This document shows positions 46,601 to 60,829 of a DNA stretch of 64,000 nucleotides, piece by piece. This DNA comes from Talinum fruticosum (lineage: Eukaryota > Streptophyta > Magnoliopsida > Caryophyllales > Talinaceae): positions 1 through 64,000 of the forward strand of contig JAITYX010000085.1 in assembly GCA_021018815.1 (NCBI GenBank). Direction: 5' to 3'. Both the position numbers and the translations under genes were made by a program. Each line of letters starts with the position of its first letter. The first letter of the stretch is position 1. The notes beneath the pieces are model-generated. The model did not search any database. It had not been told where the DNA came from and worked only from the letters and a program-made list of their open reading frames with translations.

Positions 46601-47709
46601 TTTGTTTCTCACCTTTGTGTGAGTTATTTCTCTTGCAAATACATGTAAGTTTTATTATGGTTGTTAATTCCATTCGAGGTTATATGTTTATTTTTATCAA
46701 TTAGTTTCATTGATTTTGGTTGGGAATGATTCAACAATGGAATTTCATGTCTCGATTAAAGTGATCTTTTCTTCAGGTTGGATCTATTATATTACAAAGA
46801 ATCTATTATATGAAGTTATACAATAGCTCGCTGATGTTTGGGAAAGACATATTGAAGTCGAAGAACACAGTTTATGGCGATTGATGCTGCAAGTGTAGAG
46901 ACGAGCATAAATATATTTACCATTAATTTTGGCAAAATAGAGATGTTTTGATATTATTTTTGTAAATGTCATATGACTTTTTATTAATGAAATTTCCCTT
47001 TCAATAAAGAAAATATTAATACATGATGAAACTTTGCAGTTGCCAAATGACTTACGGACAAATTTAGAAACAATTTTACAACTATAGGAGGCTATATTAT
47101 TCGAGGCTTGGATACTATAATTTGTCTTAATCCGACATCGAAGGAGGTTCTTTCAATGTAGGTGTGACATCTTTTCTTTTAGCTTCATCTAAGAAGGTGG
47201 CTTCCATCTGGGTGTGACATTGACATCCATTCTTGTTGCAAAAGTTATGATTCTTAGGTATGGTTTACATGCATCAATCAAGGCGCCTTCCAACAATGTA
47301 CATATTTAAGGAGATAAAGGTATAGATCGAAGGTGACAGCAAGATTTTTATAAATGCAATTAAAGAAATGGTTCATTGACCTTGGTGAATTGACCTCATC
47401 ATTTGAGATCTCAAGAAGCTCATTGCAGATTGTCCGCACACTACCATTCATCATATTTTTTGAGAAGTACATTTTGTGGCAGATTGGATAGTATGCTTGG
47501 GGCATATGATTCATTTTCCCAGCCCTTTCCCTTTTCCTATATTATGACTGATGATATCATGGGCGTAACCTTATGAGAAAGGTTTTTTGAGGTTTTTATG
47601 TACCTTTTACCCATTCCAAAAAAAATTAAAGAATATAAAGGGATTCTATCTAAGATTTAAATTAATCATGAAGTAGACTACCATGGCAATCACACACCTT
47701 GTTTTAATA
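46601..47709. other. Unassigned AT-rich region
   Basis: No gene or named repeat recognised. GTGTGACAT appears twice within 60 bp (47162, 47213). Short open frames here have no family signature. Confidence 0.4.
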
Positions 47710-48376
47710 TGTTGGGTGTGGGTAAAAACCCCACCAAAAGGCAAAAGGTGTTGCTCAATTAAAACCCCACGGACAACTCATGGCAAGGCTTACACCACGT
47801 GGGGTCAAGATCCTTCGAGCATAAGCTCTAACAACACCACGAGCAGCCCATGGCAAGTGTAACCGATCGCCAATCATTTCGGCCACAACAGCCAACACCG
47901 ATTGCTCGTGTCCATTGACATGACTTGTGTTGGCTGCAAACCATGATGTTTGTGGTTTGTGATAGCCATGTTTTTTATTTAGGTTATTTTTAACCTAATT
48001 TATAATTAGCCCCATATGAGAGTTGTATTAGGTTTTTAAGTGTCGTACTTCTATTAGGTTATAGTTTGATCTAATTAAGAGTTGTATGAGAGTTATTTCC
48101 TCTTCCCTATTTCACATACTTAGTTGAGTGACTCTTTGAGAGTTTTATTCTTTTCTCTTTGATCTCATTAAGCACCTTGATTTAAAGATCATTCTTATAC
48201 TTACTCATCATTATTAATGGATTATTTGCTCTTCCCCGTCCATGGTTTTTCTTAATTGGATTTCCACGTAGATTTGGTGTCTTTTTGCTCATTAGTTTAA
48301 CTTTTGTTCTTGATTTCAATTTCTTGATATCTCCATATCCTATTAATTTATTTCCACTGAGGTTTATTTCCTAACA
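47710..48376 (+). repeat. 5' LTR of Copia 3
   Basis: Starts TGTTGGGTGTGGGTAAAAAC and ends ..TTATTTCCTAACA (667 bp). The primer-binding site TGGTATCGAGCC follows at 48379-48390. It matches the 3' LTR at 49817 onward. Confidence 0.85.
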
Positions 48377-48413
48377 AGTGGTATCGAGCCTCATATTTAA
48401 ATCTGGTTTCAAA

Positions 48414-49650
48414 ATGTCTACTGTTACCAAATTTGACATCGAGAAGTTTGATGATAAGATCAATTTCACTATTTGGAGAGCCCGGATGAAGGCCATTGTT
48501 ACTCGTGAATGGTTTGAAGAAGGCTTTGGCTGGAAAAACCAATAAGCCTGCTTCCATAACTAATGAAAGGTTAAAAGAACTTGTTGAAAGGACACTTGCA
48601 TCTATTCAACTACATCTCACATTTTTAGTTCTACACGAGGTTATTGAAGCGTAAACCACTATATATCTTTGGCTAAAGTTGGCGGAATTTTATATGATCA
48701 AAAGTATCTCAAACAAGATTCGTCTCGAATAAAGGTTATGCATATTCTAGATGGCTGAAGATACTCCTATTCAAACTCATATTGATGAGTTTAATTCTAT
48801 CATTATTGATTTGAAGAATATTAAAGTTGGAATTGATGATGAAGATAAGGAAATATTGTTCGTTGTTTCTTTGCCGCTTTCCTATAGGCACTTTAAAGAA
48901 ATCTTGTTACATATTAACAATGAAACTCTATCTTTTCAGGATGTCAATTCTAACTTGTTGTTTAAAGAAAAGTTTGATCTTGAAGTGCGTCCTGAAAAAG
49001 TCGAAGGTATTATATGTTAGAGATTGAAAGGGGAATTCAAAGTTTAAAAGACATAATTCCAACAATAAAAGTTTCAAGTGCTTGTAGGAAAAGAGGGCAT
49101 GATGTATTTGATTGCTACATACTAACAAATAAGTTGAGAAAAGATGAAAGAGAGACAAACGAAAATCAATTTTAGGAAACTACCGAAGCTGCATTTGGTG
49201 TTGATGAGTCCGATGGTGATGCCTTATTTACTACCTCTATTAAAAATGGGGTTACTTCGATTGAGTCTTAGATTCGGGTTATTTATCATACGTGTTCAAA
49301 TCAGGACTTGTTTTCTACATACGATTCCATTGACTCTATTGTTGTCTGTATGCGAATGGTAACCAATGCAATTTTGTTAGATTTGTATAGTTCGGATCTG
49401 GGCTCATGATGGTGCTTGTGAGGACTTTGGCTAAAATTCGTCATGTTCATGACTTAAATCGCAATCCCATCTATTTAGGCACCATAAAATCCAAGCAGTA
49501 CAAGTATTCATATGAAAGTGGAGTTATGGAAGTTTCTAAGGGCACTCGGATTGTGTTGAATGGTACGATGCGTGACAACCTCTATACTTTACAAAGTACT
49601 ACAGGTGGCTCCACAACTCTTCCTACTACCTCTACTGCTGATGAAAAATA
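48414..49650 (+). pseudogene. Copia 3 gag and GAG-pre-integrase remnant
   Basis: gag begins MSTVTKFDIEKFDDKINFTI (48414), the usual F.G.NF..W start, and continues with WRARMKAIV. After frame breaks, 48751-49018 carries the UBN2 end (IQTHIDEFNSIIIDLKNI, DEDKEILFVVSLP). At 49400-49620 the pre-integrase domain reads LAKIRHVHDLNRNPIYLGT, SYESGVMEVSKG and MRDNLYTLQ. Nothing of the later domains is present. Confidence 0.78.
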
Positions 49651-49816
49651 ATAAGTTAAGCCGATTTCTATTGGAACGTTCAACTCTCTCTTGCACTTGG
49701 CTGATGTCTTTATTATTTTATAGCTCTTTAGGGGCTATGCTTGTACGGAGCTCTACCCTTCATGGTCCTTATGACGGTGACAAGTTACTTTATAAACGTT
49801 GGTCTAAAGTGGAGAA

Positions 49817-49939
49817 TGTTGGGTATGGCTCAAAACCCCATCAAAGGCCGAACATATTGCTCAATTCAAGCCTCACAGTATAACTCATGGCAAGGCTCAC
49901 ACCCTGTGGAGGTCAAGAAACATTAGCCCAAGTTTTAGC
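49817..49939 (+). repeat. 3' LTR of Copia 3, left piece
   Basis: TGTTGGGTATGGCTCAAAAC matches the start of the 5' LTR. It is cut at 49939 by the hAT-like element. Confidence 0.8.
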
Positions 49940-51145
49940 TAAGAATGGAAATGGGGCGAGTTTGTGTCGGTGGAGCCATACCCACACCCACACTCACACC
50001 CATCGGGTTTTGAAATCCTATACCGTGCCCATACCCATCAGATTTTTATGGGTTTGTAGGTTTTATTTGAGTTTGAATGTAATAAAAAGAAAATATCTCG
50101 CATTAACATATATTCAGTTTTGAAAATTTGTTGAAGAGAAGGCTTATTCAATTTCAAGAACCGAAAACTAACCACTCCTAGATTTGTTTGGATTTTTTGA
50201 TTTGGTCTAAGGACGATGCTATGGTTACAGATGAATCAGCACATACATACCACACATACAAGAAGAGAGGTCAAGTACGGCGAGGGAAAAGGCGACAATG
50301 ACGGTTAGAAATGAGAGAAAATCATTCATGAAGCGAGAAAGGGATATTCAAATTCTTTCAAAGAAAGATAAGAGAAACATACCACAACTTAACCAGTAAT
50401 TTTAGTTTAATTATTCAAATAAATATTCACATTTGTGAATCAATAAACTTACCCAAGTAATTTAGAAGGATAAACATTTATAAGTTGAGAGAAAAACACC
50501 CAAAATCTAAATAGTTAGAGAGAGAGAACTTAAGCCGACATGAGGTGAGAGAGGGATATGGAAGGAAAAGGTGACAACGATGACGAAAACCATGACGAGA
50601 GAGAGAGGGTAGTGGAGGACCGAGCTGCCCAACCATGAGTAGTAAAGTAGTGGAGGCGTGTGAGAGATCGAGAGATTGAGCTGTCGAACTTGACACGCAA
50701 GTCGCCCGACTTGAGAGACGGTGAGTAACAAGAGGAGAAAGGAATGGCGGACACAGCGGAGGACTGGGCAAGAGGAGTAAAGTAGTGGACTAAGGGAGCA
50801 GTGAATATATGGAGGGAGCAAGTGGAGCATGCGTAAGGTAAGTGAGTTAATTAGGGCTTGAGTTGGTGAGGGAAGAAAACAGGGTTCATGGAGCTCCTTT
50901 TTGGGCTTCCTATATTAGTAAGTAAATTTGGGTGCTCCCAAAAAAATTCTCATTAATCAAATAGGGTATAGGTCGGGTCCAGGTTCGAATTAGGTGTACC
51001 CTATACCGACCCGCACTCGAACCCAAACCTGGTTTGTTTCCACCCAACCCATACTCGAATGTATATAATTTTTCATGCCCATAACCAATAAAAACAGTAA
51101 CGTTCGGGTCGGGTTTATCGGTTTCAGGTGACATTTTCATCCCTA
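49940..51145. mobile_element. hAT-like element in the Copia 3 LTR
   Basis: Left end TAAGAATGGAAATGGGGCG and right end CATTTTCATCCCTA are an inverted pair. Flanking 8-mers GTTTTAGC (49932-49939) and GCTCTAGC (51146-51153) agree at six of eight positions. The 5' LTR of Copia 3 has AGCTCTAACAAC at the equivalent place, which supports GCTCTAGC as the target. The 1.2-kb interior has GGGTATGGG-type runs near both ends and no transposase. Long open frames at 50478-50830 are due to composition. Confidence 0.75.
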
Positions 51146-51345
51146 GCTCTAGCAGCCACCATGGGTGGCTCGTGGAAATGGCCACGACCTGTTGTGACTG
51201 GCTGCCAATCATTTCGACCACAATAGTCAACACGAGTTGCCCATGTCCATTGGCACGACTCGTGTTGCGACTCGCTGGGTTTATTTTTATTTAGGTAATT
51301 TTTATCCTAATTTGTAATTAGCCACCTATGAGGGTTACATTAGGT
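51146..51345 (+). repeat. 3' LTR of Copia 3, right piece
   Basis: GCTGCCAATCATTTCGACCA, CCATGTCCATTGGCACGACT and TAATTTGTAATTAGCC match the 5' LTR at 47868-48010. Confidence 0.78.
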
Positions 51346-52140
51346 TTTTAGAGATAGTCTCATTCATTATCTTTAGTAATTTGTAAGACCAATATTTTTA
51401 TAAAGCTTCTTATATGACTTATCATAATTTTTATGCCTCACAACTTTAAATAATCAAATAATCTTACTTAAGGTATTTCACATTTGCATCTAGAATTGAT
51501 ATCTAGATATAATCATATGAACCTTAGACAAGTCAAATTTCAGGCTTAAATTTTGGGTTTGACCTAATTGTTATTTTTTCCTTTTTAAAAATTTGTGGTA
51601 TAAGAGATTAGGATCCAATCTTCCCCGCAACATCCTTTTATCTTCTTTCCTTTATATAATGGTAAGTTTTTTAAGAAAGGAAAATCCCTTGTATAGCTCA
51701 TTTGTATAATACTTATACCATTGACATAACACCAAGAAAATCACTAGATTAAAGCCCGAACTAAAAAATCGCCACCCAATCTGAATTATATTTAAATTTT
51801 AACCAAACTTTTAAACCGGTACTCGAAATGACCCGATCTGAATTGACTCAACTCGATAGTGACTTGACTCAAAAGTAACATGATTTCCAAAAGTGACCCG
51901 ATTTGTGGCTTATTGACCCAAAAATTACCTTGACTCATATTGGATTTTTGTCGAATAAAAACATGAAAAACAAGAAAATGAGGGAAAATGACCAAATCAA
52001 TAATATATTTATTTGGCATATTATATTTTGACAATAAATCTTGTATTGATGGGCTTGAAAATAAGGGATCATGGTTCATGAATTGTGGTAGTCTTGTAGG
52101 CCGAAGGCTTATACACTATAAATCTAAAAACATAGTAATA
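51346..52140. other. Unassigned region with GACCCGA motifs
   Basis: AT-rich, no gene. Between 51820 and 51945 there are several short motifs of the type TGACCCGAT / TTGACTCAA. Similar motifs occur at 63635-63790, on the other side of the solo LTR, so both may be parts of one older element split by that LTR. Confidence 0.4.
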
Positions 52141-52145
52141 ATAAG
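52141..52145. repeat. Target-site duplication ATAAG, left copy (LTR-C)
   Basis: Four of five bases match CTAAG at 63595-63599. Confidence 0.7.
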
Positions 52146-53119
52146 TGTAACGGCCCCAATCCATAATCACCGATTTTAGACTAAACAAGCTGCTAGTCGA
52201 TGATTAGCACAGCGGAAAGGAAGGTTGGGGAGTCGTTACCGTCGCCCTTGTCCGTGGACCGGGCAAGGCTTGGTTCGATAAGGTTAAGAATGTAAATATA
52301 ACTTGGCCATGGGCAATTAATAAAAGATACAACCGAAACTTATGAATATTTACAAACGGTAGTAACAGACATGACCCTTGATCGACGGACAATTTTTCTA
52401 ACCACTAAACCAACCAACGAGTCCCACTCGCGAGCTGCTACGTCCGATTATTCACATCCTGGTACTTCTGAAAATTACCTAAAACAAAACAAGAAAATAT
52501 TTTTGCAAAGTGAATCGAAACTCAATACACTCATTATTATGCGAGTAAAATATAAGTTAGAAATCTTTCGGTTGAGCACGTGCATTTTAATTCATTTTAT
52601 AAATGAGGGAGAGTGAATAATTTAAAACGATTGCTAATTGATTATCTCGTGTGGTTACCCTTGCGATCATCGGGTTTCCCTAAATGTGTACACATCCGGA
52701 CCGATCGGGAAGTCCAATTGGTGCGGCGCAGATTACGGTGTGCCGACTTTGAACAATGGTGAAGTATCAATGGGCGGGTCCACTTTTATATGGCAAATAC
52801 TGTTTGCAAATGATTCTTTGTTGGTTGTTAATGGCGGTCATATCCGGCCTTGATTTTTGAATGAAAACTTGAAAGGCATAACCGATGAACGTACTCGATG
52901 GTGTTGATGTTACCCTTGCTTTTGTACAGGACCCGGACGAACGTTGATGATGGCCTTTAAAGTAAGTATCAACAATAAGAATTACATTGCTTGTCTAGAT
53001 AATGATAGTTGATATGATTTATGCTTATGTATTTAGTTGTTTATGCCTTATATTATTGTGATTAATTTTGAATTAAGTCATTTTATCCATGAATGTAAAT
53101 AGTTCTTAATATGAATTAT

Positions 53120-53545
53120 TTTATAGAGTCTAAACATGCATTCTAACATTCTTAGTTTATTTATTAATTTTACAAGTTATTATTATTAATCTAAACATGC
53201 ATTAATTACCATGTGATTACTAGTTTATGTACTAATTTTTATTAAACATGCAATAGGTTTTAGTCATTTAAACATGCACTCATGCACTATTTTTCATTTT
53301 ATTACTAATTTATTTACTAATTTCATTAAGCATGCTATACGAATTAATTAGTCATTTTAAGTTTATATCTAGATTAATATTTTGTTTATCATTAAACATG
53401 CACATAATAACTAATTAATCTTTAGTATGTCATTCTTCTTATGAACTAATATTGTTTACTCATGCATTAACATGCTACTTATTTTTACTTAACATGCATG
53501 TAAAATTTTAATTGATTATTATAACTAAACCAAAACATGAATTCC
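53120..53545. repeat. Cluster of AACATGCA motifs in LTR-C
   Basis: About nine occurrences of (A)AACATGCA or close variants in 420 bp. CATGCA is the core of the plant RY element bound by B3-domain factors. Confidence 0.65.
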
Positions 53546-53754
53546 TCTTTTATGAATGAACTAATTAATATTTCAAGTCATCTTTATTTACTTAATAGAA
53601 TTCATCCCAATTGATTTATGCAGAATTTTAGTTTGTTTCTTTTACTACATGATTATAATTTTTGGAAATTTTATCTAAATCATTTATTTTAAATGTTATA
53701 TTAAGTTATTATAAGTTAGGGTTAGGGTTTTTACCAAGGGAGTGAATAGAAGCA

Positions 53755-54335
53755 AGGGTGGTGGTTGTTGGTGGAATCTGGTGGCGGCAGGGTGGTGCTC
53801 CGGTGGTTGGCGGTGGTGCCGGTGCTCGATGGTGGCTCTTGGAGGCGATGGCAGGGGGTAGTGGGTGGTGGTGGTTGGTTTTTTAGAAGAAGGGATTTTA
53901 GGGCATAAAGGAGAGAGAGAGAGAGAAGTGTGTGTGTGTGTATGCTATGGGTGGCTGCAGTGGTGGCGCTAGGTGGCTGCAGTCGGCGTCTACGAGTGGC
54001 GGCGGTCCGGTAGTCTGGTCGGTGGTCGGTGGTTGTTGGTCGTGGGTGGTGGGAAAAAGAGAAGTTGTTTGGTGGTTTGGTGTATTTGGAGGTTTGGAGG
54101 GTGGTTATTTTTTGTGGTTCGGTGGGCGGTACTAGGTCGGTGATGGGTGGTCGGCGGTGCTAGAGGTGCTCGGGACACCGAGGGTGGTGCTGGCCGGAGC
54201 TTTTAAGGGGTGGCCGGAGGTGAGGGGGAGAGAATATAAGGATGACAGATGGTGGTGGAAAGTTGGTGAACGGGGTTGTTTTGGAGGTGGTTTTCCGGTG
54301 ATAGGGTGGCTGGAGGGATGGTAGGAAGGGCTCCT
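53755..54335. repeat. GGT/GGTGG-rich strand-biased region in LTR-C
   Basis: About 580 bp with strong G over C bias on the + strand and repeated GGTGGT units. Glycine/tryptophan-rich or proline/threonine-rich open frames here (53932-54135 + and 53990-54419 -) are compositional. Confidence 0.7.
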
Positions 54336-54365
54336 TTGGTTCGAGTACAATGTGGTGAGGATTTC

Positions 54366-54658
54366 GAGTGCTTGGATTAAAATGCCACTCGAATTATCTC
54401 GGAATGTCAAAAATACCACTAATTAATTTGATGATCAATAATTGCCACCGAACTAGTTATTATAGGTGAAAAATGCCACTGTAACTTATTTTATCCGGTC
54501 CAACACCACCGATATATTGACACGTGTACGAACAAAATTGCATCGGTGGCATTTTTAACCGTTAATAACTAGTACGAGTGGCAATTGTTGATGATCAAAT
54601 TAATTAGTGGCATTTTTACATTTCGAGATAATTCAAAGGCATTTTAATCCAAGCACTC
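54366..54658. mobile_element. Mutator-type MITE, 293 bp
   Basis: Perfect outer inverted repeat GAGTGCTTGGATTAAAATGCC with longer imperfect pairing inward (AATTAATTTGATGATCAA against its complement). It is flanked by a perfect 9-bp duplication GAGGATTTC (54357-54365 and 54659-54667). A 9-bp duplication points to the Mutator superfamily. Confidence 0.88.
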
Positions 54659-54959
54659 GAGGATTTCGGGTGGTGAGTGCCTGCTAAAAGGGTCGGTGGT
54701 CGGTTGTGGAGGAGGCCAAAGTAAGGCCGATGGCCAGGTGCGGGAGGAGAGAGAAAATTGCATAAACCAGTTTTGGGCCAAAATTTCGATAATCAATCCT
54801 ACTTATACTAGTTTTTGATCCTAATGCTTGTCATTAGCTGAGTTTATGGTTGCCAAATGTAGCAATGTATGTATAATGGGTGATTTGTCAATAATCAAGA
54901 GTGTTTAGTGTAATTGGGATTGTCAACCCCTTATTTGACCCCAAAACACATCCTAATCC

Positions 54960-55160
54960 ACTATTATTTTTATTATTATTTTATTATTATTGATATTATC
55001 AGCTTCATTATCATTTATTATTATTTTTGCTATTTTTATCATAATTATTTTTATTATATTATTGCTTATTATTAAGATTATTACTTATTTTTATCCTATT
55101 ATTTAATATTTAGTAGATTATTACTTATTTTTATCCTATTATTTAGTATTTGTACTAAAA
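54960..55160. repeat. TTATTA-type simple sequence
   Basis: Low-complexity TATTATTTTTATTATTATT tract, with a 42-bp near-perfect direct repeat (TAGATTATTACTTATTTTTA at about 55072 and 55112). Confidence 0.75.
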
Positions 55161-55459
55161 TTAGGTTATTCTTATTAGTAAGGCTAGTGTTTATATGGGA
55201 TGTTGATTTAGTTTGTACTTTAAAGTGTGCCAGCTAGATATGTACACATGTATTTATATGTAGGTGTATGTATATCAATGTATATGTATATCTATAAAAA
55301 TGGGATTTATATTAAATATTTATGATTGAAGGAATTGGATATGGATTATATGAACAAAAGCATAAATAATATTTTGGGAGTTTTTTATGAATTATATTAT
55401 AAATATTAGCCATCTATCGTTGCCGTTTTACGTCCGGGTCCTGCAAAAATAATTTCGAT

Positions 55460-57152
<1,693 letters not shown>

Positions 57153-57162
57153 ATTTCTAATA

Positions 57163-57345
57163 GGGAAGGGTTCAAGTAAGCACCCCCTATTAGTAAGCAC
57201 CAAACAATAGGTAAGAACTTCTAATCGTGACCCTTCAATCTTAATCCAACGGTTTACATTAATCAGCCATTATTAACAATTAAAAAAATGAAAAACATCA
57301 AAAACAAATTGAGGGGGTCGGTTTCAATTCATCGACATTTCTCAT
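57163..57345 (+). repeat. Second, diverged copy of the MULE terminus
   Basis: GGGAAGGGTTCAAGTAAG.. with CACCAAACAATAGGTAAGAA and TTAATCCAACGG recurs here in direct orientation relative to 55585, eleven bases after the left arm ends. It then diverges (..CATTAATCAGCCATTATTAAC). No matching inverted copy was found between 60330 and 61900. It may be the original left end of the FAR1-bearing element, with the 55585-57152 arm added later. Confidence 0.8.
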
Positions 57346-58109
57346 AGTTCCAGTGCGGTCTCTCTCTCTCTACCTTTCGCCGCAGCAGCAACTTCTCTAT
57401 CGTTGGCACCCGCCTCCGCTCGCCGCCGGTGACATTCGTCCACTCGCCGGCCACCCTGTCGCCCCAACTCCGGAGAGATTTCAGCCGGGTCACGGTGGTA
57501 ACGTAGGTTCCATTGCACGAAAATTACGGCCACTCAACTTGTCATCATGGCTACATTGCTTGAAAATTGCAGCACCGACACCGGGTTCTACTTGTTTCGC
57601 TGGAAAAGAGCTTGCCGACTTCGTCAATGCCGAAACCGAAAGTAAGAATACATTTTTCCTGTAAAAAGTTAAGTGGGGGTGGGAGACTTGTGTGTTTTTG
57701 TTTATATTAATTCAATTGGTTTGATGGATTATTACTTTTGGTTAGTTCAATTGGTTTTATAGATTACCATAATGAAAGTTTAGTGATGGTTAAATAGGTT
57801 TTACGAAGATTCAAGCTAATAGTGACTAAGTTGTTAAGTGTAGTTATGGTTACATCAATCCATTTTCATATTGAGGTTAATTTAGAGTATATGTTCATCT
57901 TCACTCTTGCTTTCACAGTATTAGTTTGTCATAGTAATTATATTGAGCAATGTTGCTTTTAGATCGGATGTCCTCTATTTGGCAAAATTTAGAGTATATG
58001 TTAATTTTGCTCTGTTGCTATATCAATAGATTAGGGACTTTTGTAGATGATATGGAAGCAATGCTGAATTTATAGTGTTAATTTTTAGTTCATTACTTTT
58101 GTAGATGAT

Positions 58110-60326
58110 ATGGAAGCAACTCGGAAAGAGGGTGAACAACATTGCACGCCTGAAAAATGGAAAAGTCCTACACCTATAATCAAAGAGTGGATACCCTTAT
58201 GCGAGGACGAGTTGAAACCGAAGGAAGGATTAGAGTTTTCCAACTTGGAAGAATGTGAGAAATTCTATAAATCTTATGCTCATCATGTTGGTTTAAGTAT
58301 TCGGAAATGGTCGTCTAAGAAGGATAAGGAAGGTGTTGAAAAGTATAAGTATTTTGTGTGTTCCAAACAAGGTTTTAGAAAAGCTTCTACTAATCCAAAT
58401 CCCAATCAAAGAATGAAGTTGACTAGGAAAGGATGTAATGCAATGATTGGTTATAGAAGAACAAAAAATGGAGCATATGTGCTTTTTAAGTTTCATGAAG
58501 GCCACACACATTTACTTGCCACTCCAAGGAAACATCATATGTTAAATTCTAATAGAGGCGTAAATAGTGTGCATAGGACTTTATTCAAGTCACTCACTTG
58601 TGCTAATATTGGTCCTTCTAAAGCTCACCGCATCATTAAAGAGCATGTAGGCGGTTTTGAAAATGTTGGATGTAGTAAACAAGATTTGAAAAACTTTCAG
58701 AGAGACTTAAAAGCATTTATCAAGGATTCCGATGCCCAAATGTTTATTGAGAATTTTAAGAGGAAGCAAGACATTCATCCATCCTTTTATTTTGCCTATG
58801 AGTTAGAAGTTGATGGTACACTCAAACATGTGTTTTGGGCGGATACTATTGCGAGACCGAATTATTCGCTATATGGTGATGTTGTCTCTTTTGATACAAC
58901 ATATGACACTAATCGATACAAAATGATATTTGCCCCATTCATAGGGTTAGATAACCATAGGCCATGTGTTACATTTGGGGCTGCATTCTTGGGGGATGAA
59001 AAAGCAGAATCATTTATGTGGTTATTTGATAAGTTTTTGGATGCAATGGGGGTCGCATGCCTGTTTGTATTATTACCGATCAAGATCCTGTAATGAAAGT
59101 GGCAATTGAAGAAAAATTCCCGTCAACTACTCATAGATTTTGCATTTGGCATATAATGAGAAAATTGTCCGAGAAGGTGGGATTTTCTTTGAATAGTAAC
59201 AATGATTTTCTTGCTCGATTTAAGTCATGTGTGTACAATTCAAAGAATCCAACAGAATTTGAAGAAAGGTGGCAAATTGTTATTCATGATTTTGGATTGC
59301 AAAATAATACATGGTTGTCTCATTTCTATGATATTCGAGAATGGTGGATATCTGCATATTTTAGGGATTTATTTTTAGGAGAAGTGTTGAGGACAACATC
59401 AAGATCTGAAAGTGAGAATCAATTTTTAGTAATTTCACCAATCCACACTTGAGTCCGGTTGAGTTCTGGATGCGATTTGAGAGTACATTGGAACCGCAAA
59501 GACATGGGCGATTATAGGCGGATAATAATACTTCTACTTCGAGTGCCTATATTGAAGACCAATAAAGATTTGGAGAAGCATGCAGGTGAAATCTTTACTT
59601 ATGTTAATTTTTATAGGTTTTAAGCTCGGTTTTGGAATGCGTTTTTAGATTGTGAGATTGAGGATAAGCAAGTAATGGATGAGGAGCAAATACTTATTGT
59701 AGCGAGATAATAGTCAAAATAAGGCTTTGAAAAGGCAAGTTATATATGACCCCTCCTCTCATGTGGCATATTGCTCATATAAGATGTTTGAATGTGAAGG
59801 TATTCCTTGTTGCCACATTTTATGTGTTTTGAAGGGAAAGTCCTTGCGTGAATTGCCTTCCTATTATTTTTTGAACCGATGGACTAAAATGCTGGCAAGC
59901 AAACCAAATTTTCATATGGACGACATCCTTTTAGAGGGACGCTCTCAAATGAACCGTGAAGATAAGAAAATTTCAAGAAATTGGTTAGATTTCTTTGATT
60001 GCATGCAAGTTGTTGGTAGAGATCTTGAAAAGCTCGCAATTGTTGGCAATGGAATTCAAAATATTATGAAGGAGGTGAAAGAGTTGGGTGGTGATACAAG
60101 TGCAAGCAAAATAAGTGAGTTGGAATCGTTTATTGGATCAAGTGCTCTCGAGAAGATTGACATTCTTCCACCTAAACAATGTAACACTAAAGGAAGCGGT
60201 AAACGGATCAAAGGTGGAAAAGAGAAAGCAATGGAGCAACAATCGAAACGGTTGAGACTTTGTAAAACTTGTGGACAACACGCTCACCATGATAGTCGTA
60301 ATTGTCCAACAAGGACATTTTCCTAA
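58110..60326 (+). pseudogene. FAR1/FHY3-type MULE transposase gene, frameshifted
   Basis: First block (58110-59092): the FAR1 DNA-binding domain with GLEFSNLEECEKFYKSYAHH, GLSIRKWSSKKDK, YFVCSKQGFRK, T.KGCNAMIGYRR and FKFHEGHTHLLATP (the C2H2-like zinc ligands C..C..H.H are present). The MULE transposase start follows with VVSFDTTYDTNRYKM (first catalytic Asp). A G-run with one base too few at about 59048 shifts the frame. It resumes at 59057 with PVCIITDQDPVMKVAI (second Asp), HRFCIWHIMRKL and FEERW. The segment 59430-59720 has several indels. The last block (59727-60326) has the SWIM zinc finger CSYKMFECEGIPCCHIL, in which the second Cys of CxC is Tyr, and a C-terminal CKTCGQHAHHDSRNC zinc knuckle. 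FAR1 genes derive from such transposases. The position inside long inverted arms argues for a transposon gene, not a host regulator. Confidence 0.87.
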
Positions 60327-60754
60327 CTTACGGTAAAAAATATTTATGTTGTTTGTAATCTTTGATAATATAATTTTTCCATACTCTAATTGTTTGAATG
60401 TTTTTTAAGGTCAATCGAAGATATGCTTGGTGTGTGTGTTCGATTACAAGGGGGAACTTTGAAGATTGCCGAAGACTAGTCATGTTCCTTAACCCTAGGT
60501 GTATTTTTTTCATTTGATTCGAATGTAAACAATGGTTGATTTGATTGTAATTCTTTTATCATTTAATTCGAATGTAAATAATGGTTGTATCTACTCAATT
60601 CTATCTTCTTGGAAATCTTGACTACTTTGCATGAATATTCGAGTCATTTGTTAATGTTTAGCAAAAGTATACAGCCATTATGAACGAATATGCCATATTG
60701 AGTTTATTAAATTTGTTTCGGGTAATTTCATGCTATCTTGAGCTTTTTAAATTT

Positions 60755-60818
60755 TTTTCATGCCATATTGAGCTTTCGAATTTGAGCTTTCGAATTTGAG
60801 CTTTCGAATTTATTTCGG
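60755..60818. repeat. Short tandem repeat TTTGAGCTTTCGAA
   Basis: Three direct copies of a 14-bp unit (GAGCTTTCGAATTT), with a fourth partial copy in the phrase ATTGAGCTTTTTAAATT just before. Confidence 0.85.
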
Positions 60819-60829
60819 TGACTTATGAA

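Larger units (their letters stand above)
47710..51345 (+). mobile_element. Copia retrotransposon 3, internally deleted
   Basis: 5' LTR, primer-binding site, gag and a short protease/GAG-pre-integrase piece are followed directly by the 3' LTR at 49817, so integrase, RT and RNase H are deleted. The 3' LTR is interrupted by a hAT-like element (49940-51145) and fades near 51345. Confidence 0.82.

Noticed and set aside
47278..47514. 78-codon minus-strand frame as a gene
   Set aside because: No motif, no splice context, and it lies in unassigned AT-rich DNA between Copia elements.
50478..50830. Three overlapping minus-strand frames of 74-107 codons
   Set aside because: They lie inside a non-autonomous hAT-like element, purine-biased, with no recognisable domain.
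53932..54419. Gly/Trp-rich and Pro/Thr-rich frames as proteins
   Set aside because: Composition of a GGT-rich LTR segment, open on both strands without domain signals.
57342..57664. GC-rich frames just after the second MULE terminus as a separate gene
   Set aside because: They mirror the CT-rich leader-like segment of the MULE arms and lack a domain; more likely the transposase leader.
58110..60326. Intact host FAR1/FHY3 regulatory gene
   Set aside because: A frame break at the G-run near 59048, several indels at 59430-59720, a lost SWIM cysteine and a position within MULE arms point to a dead transposase.
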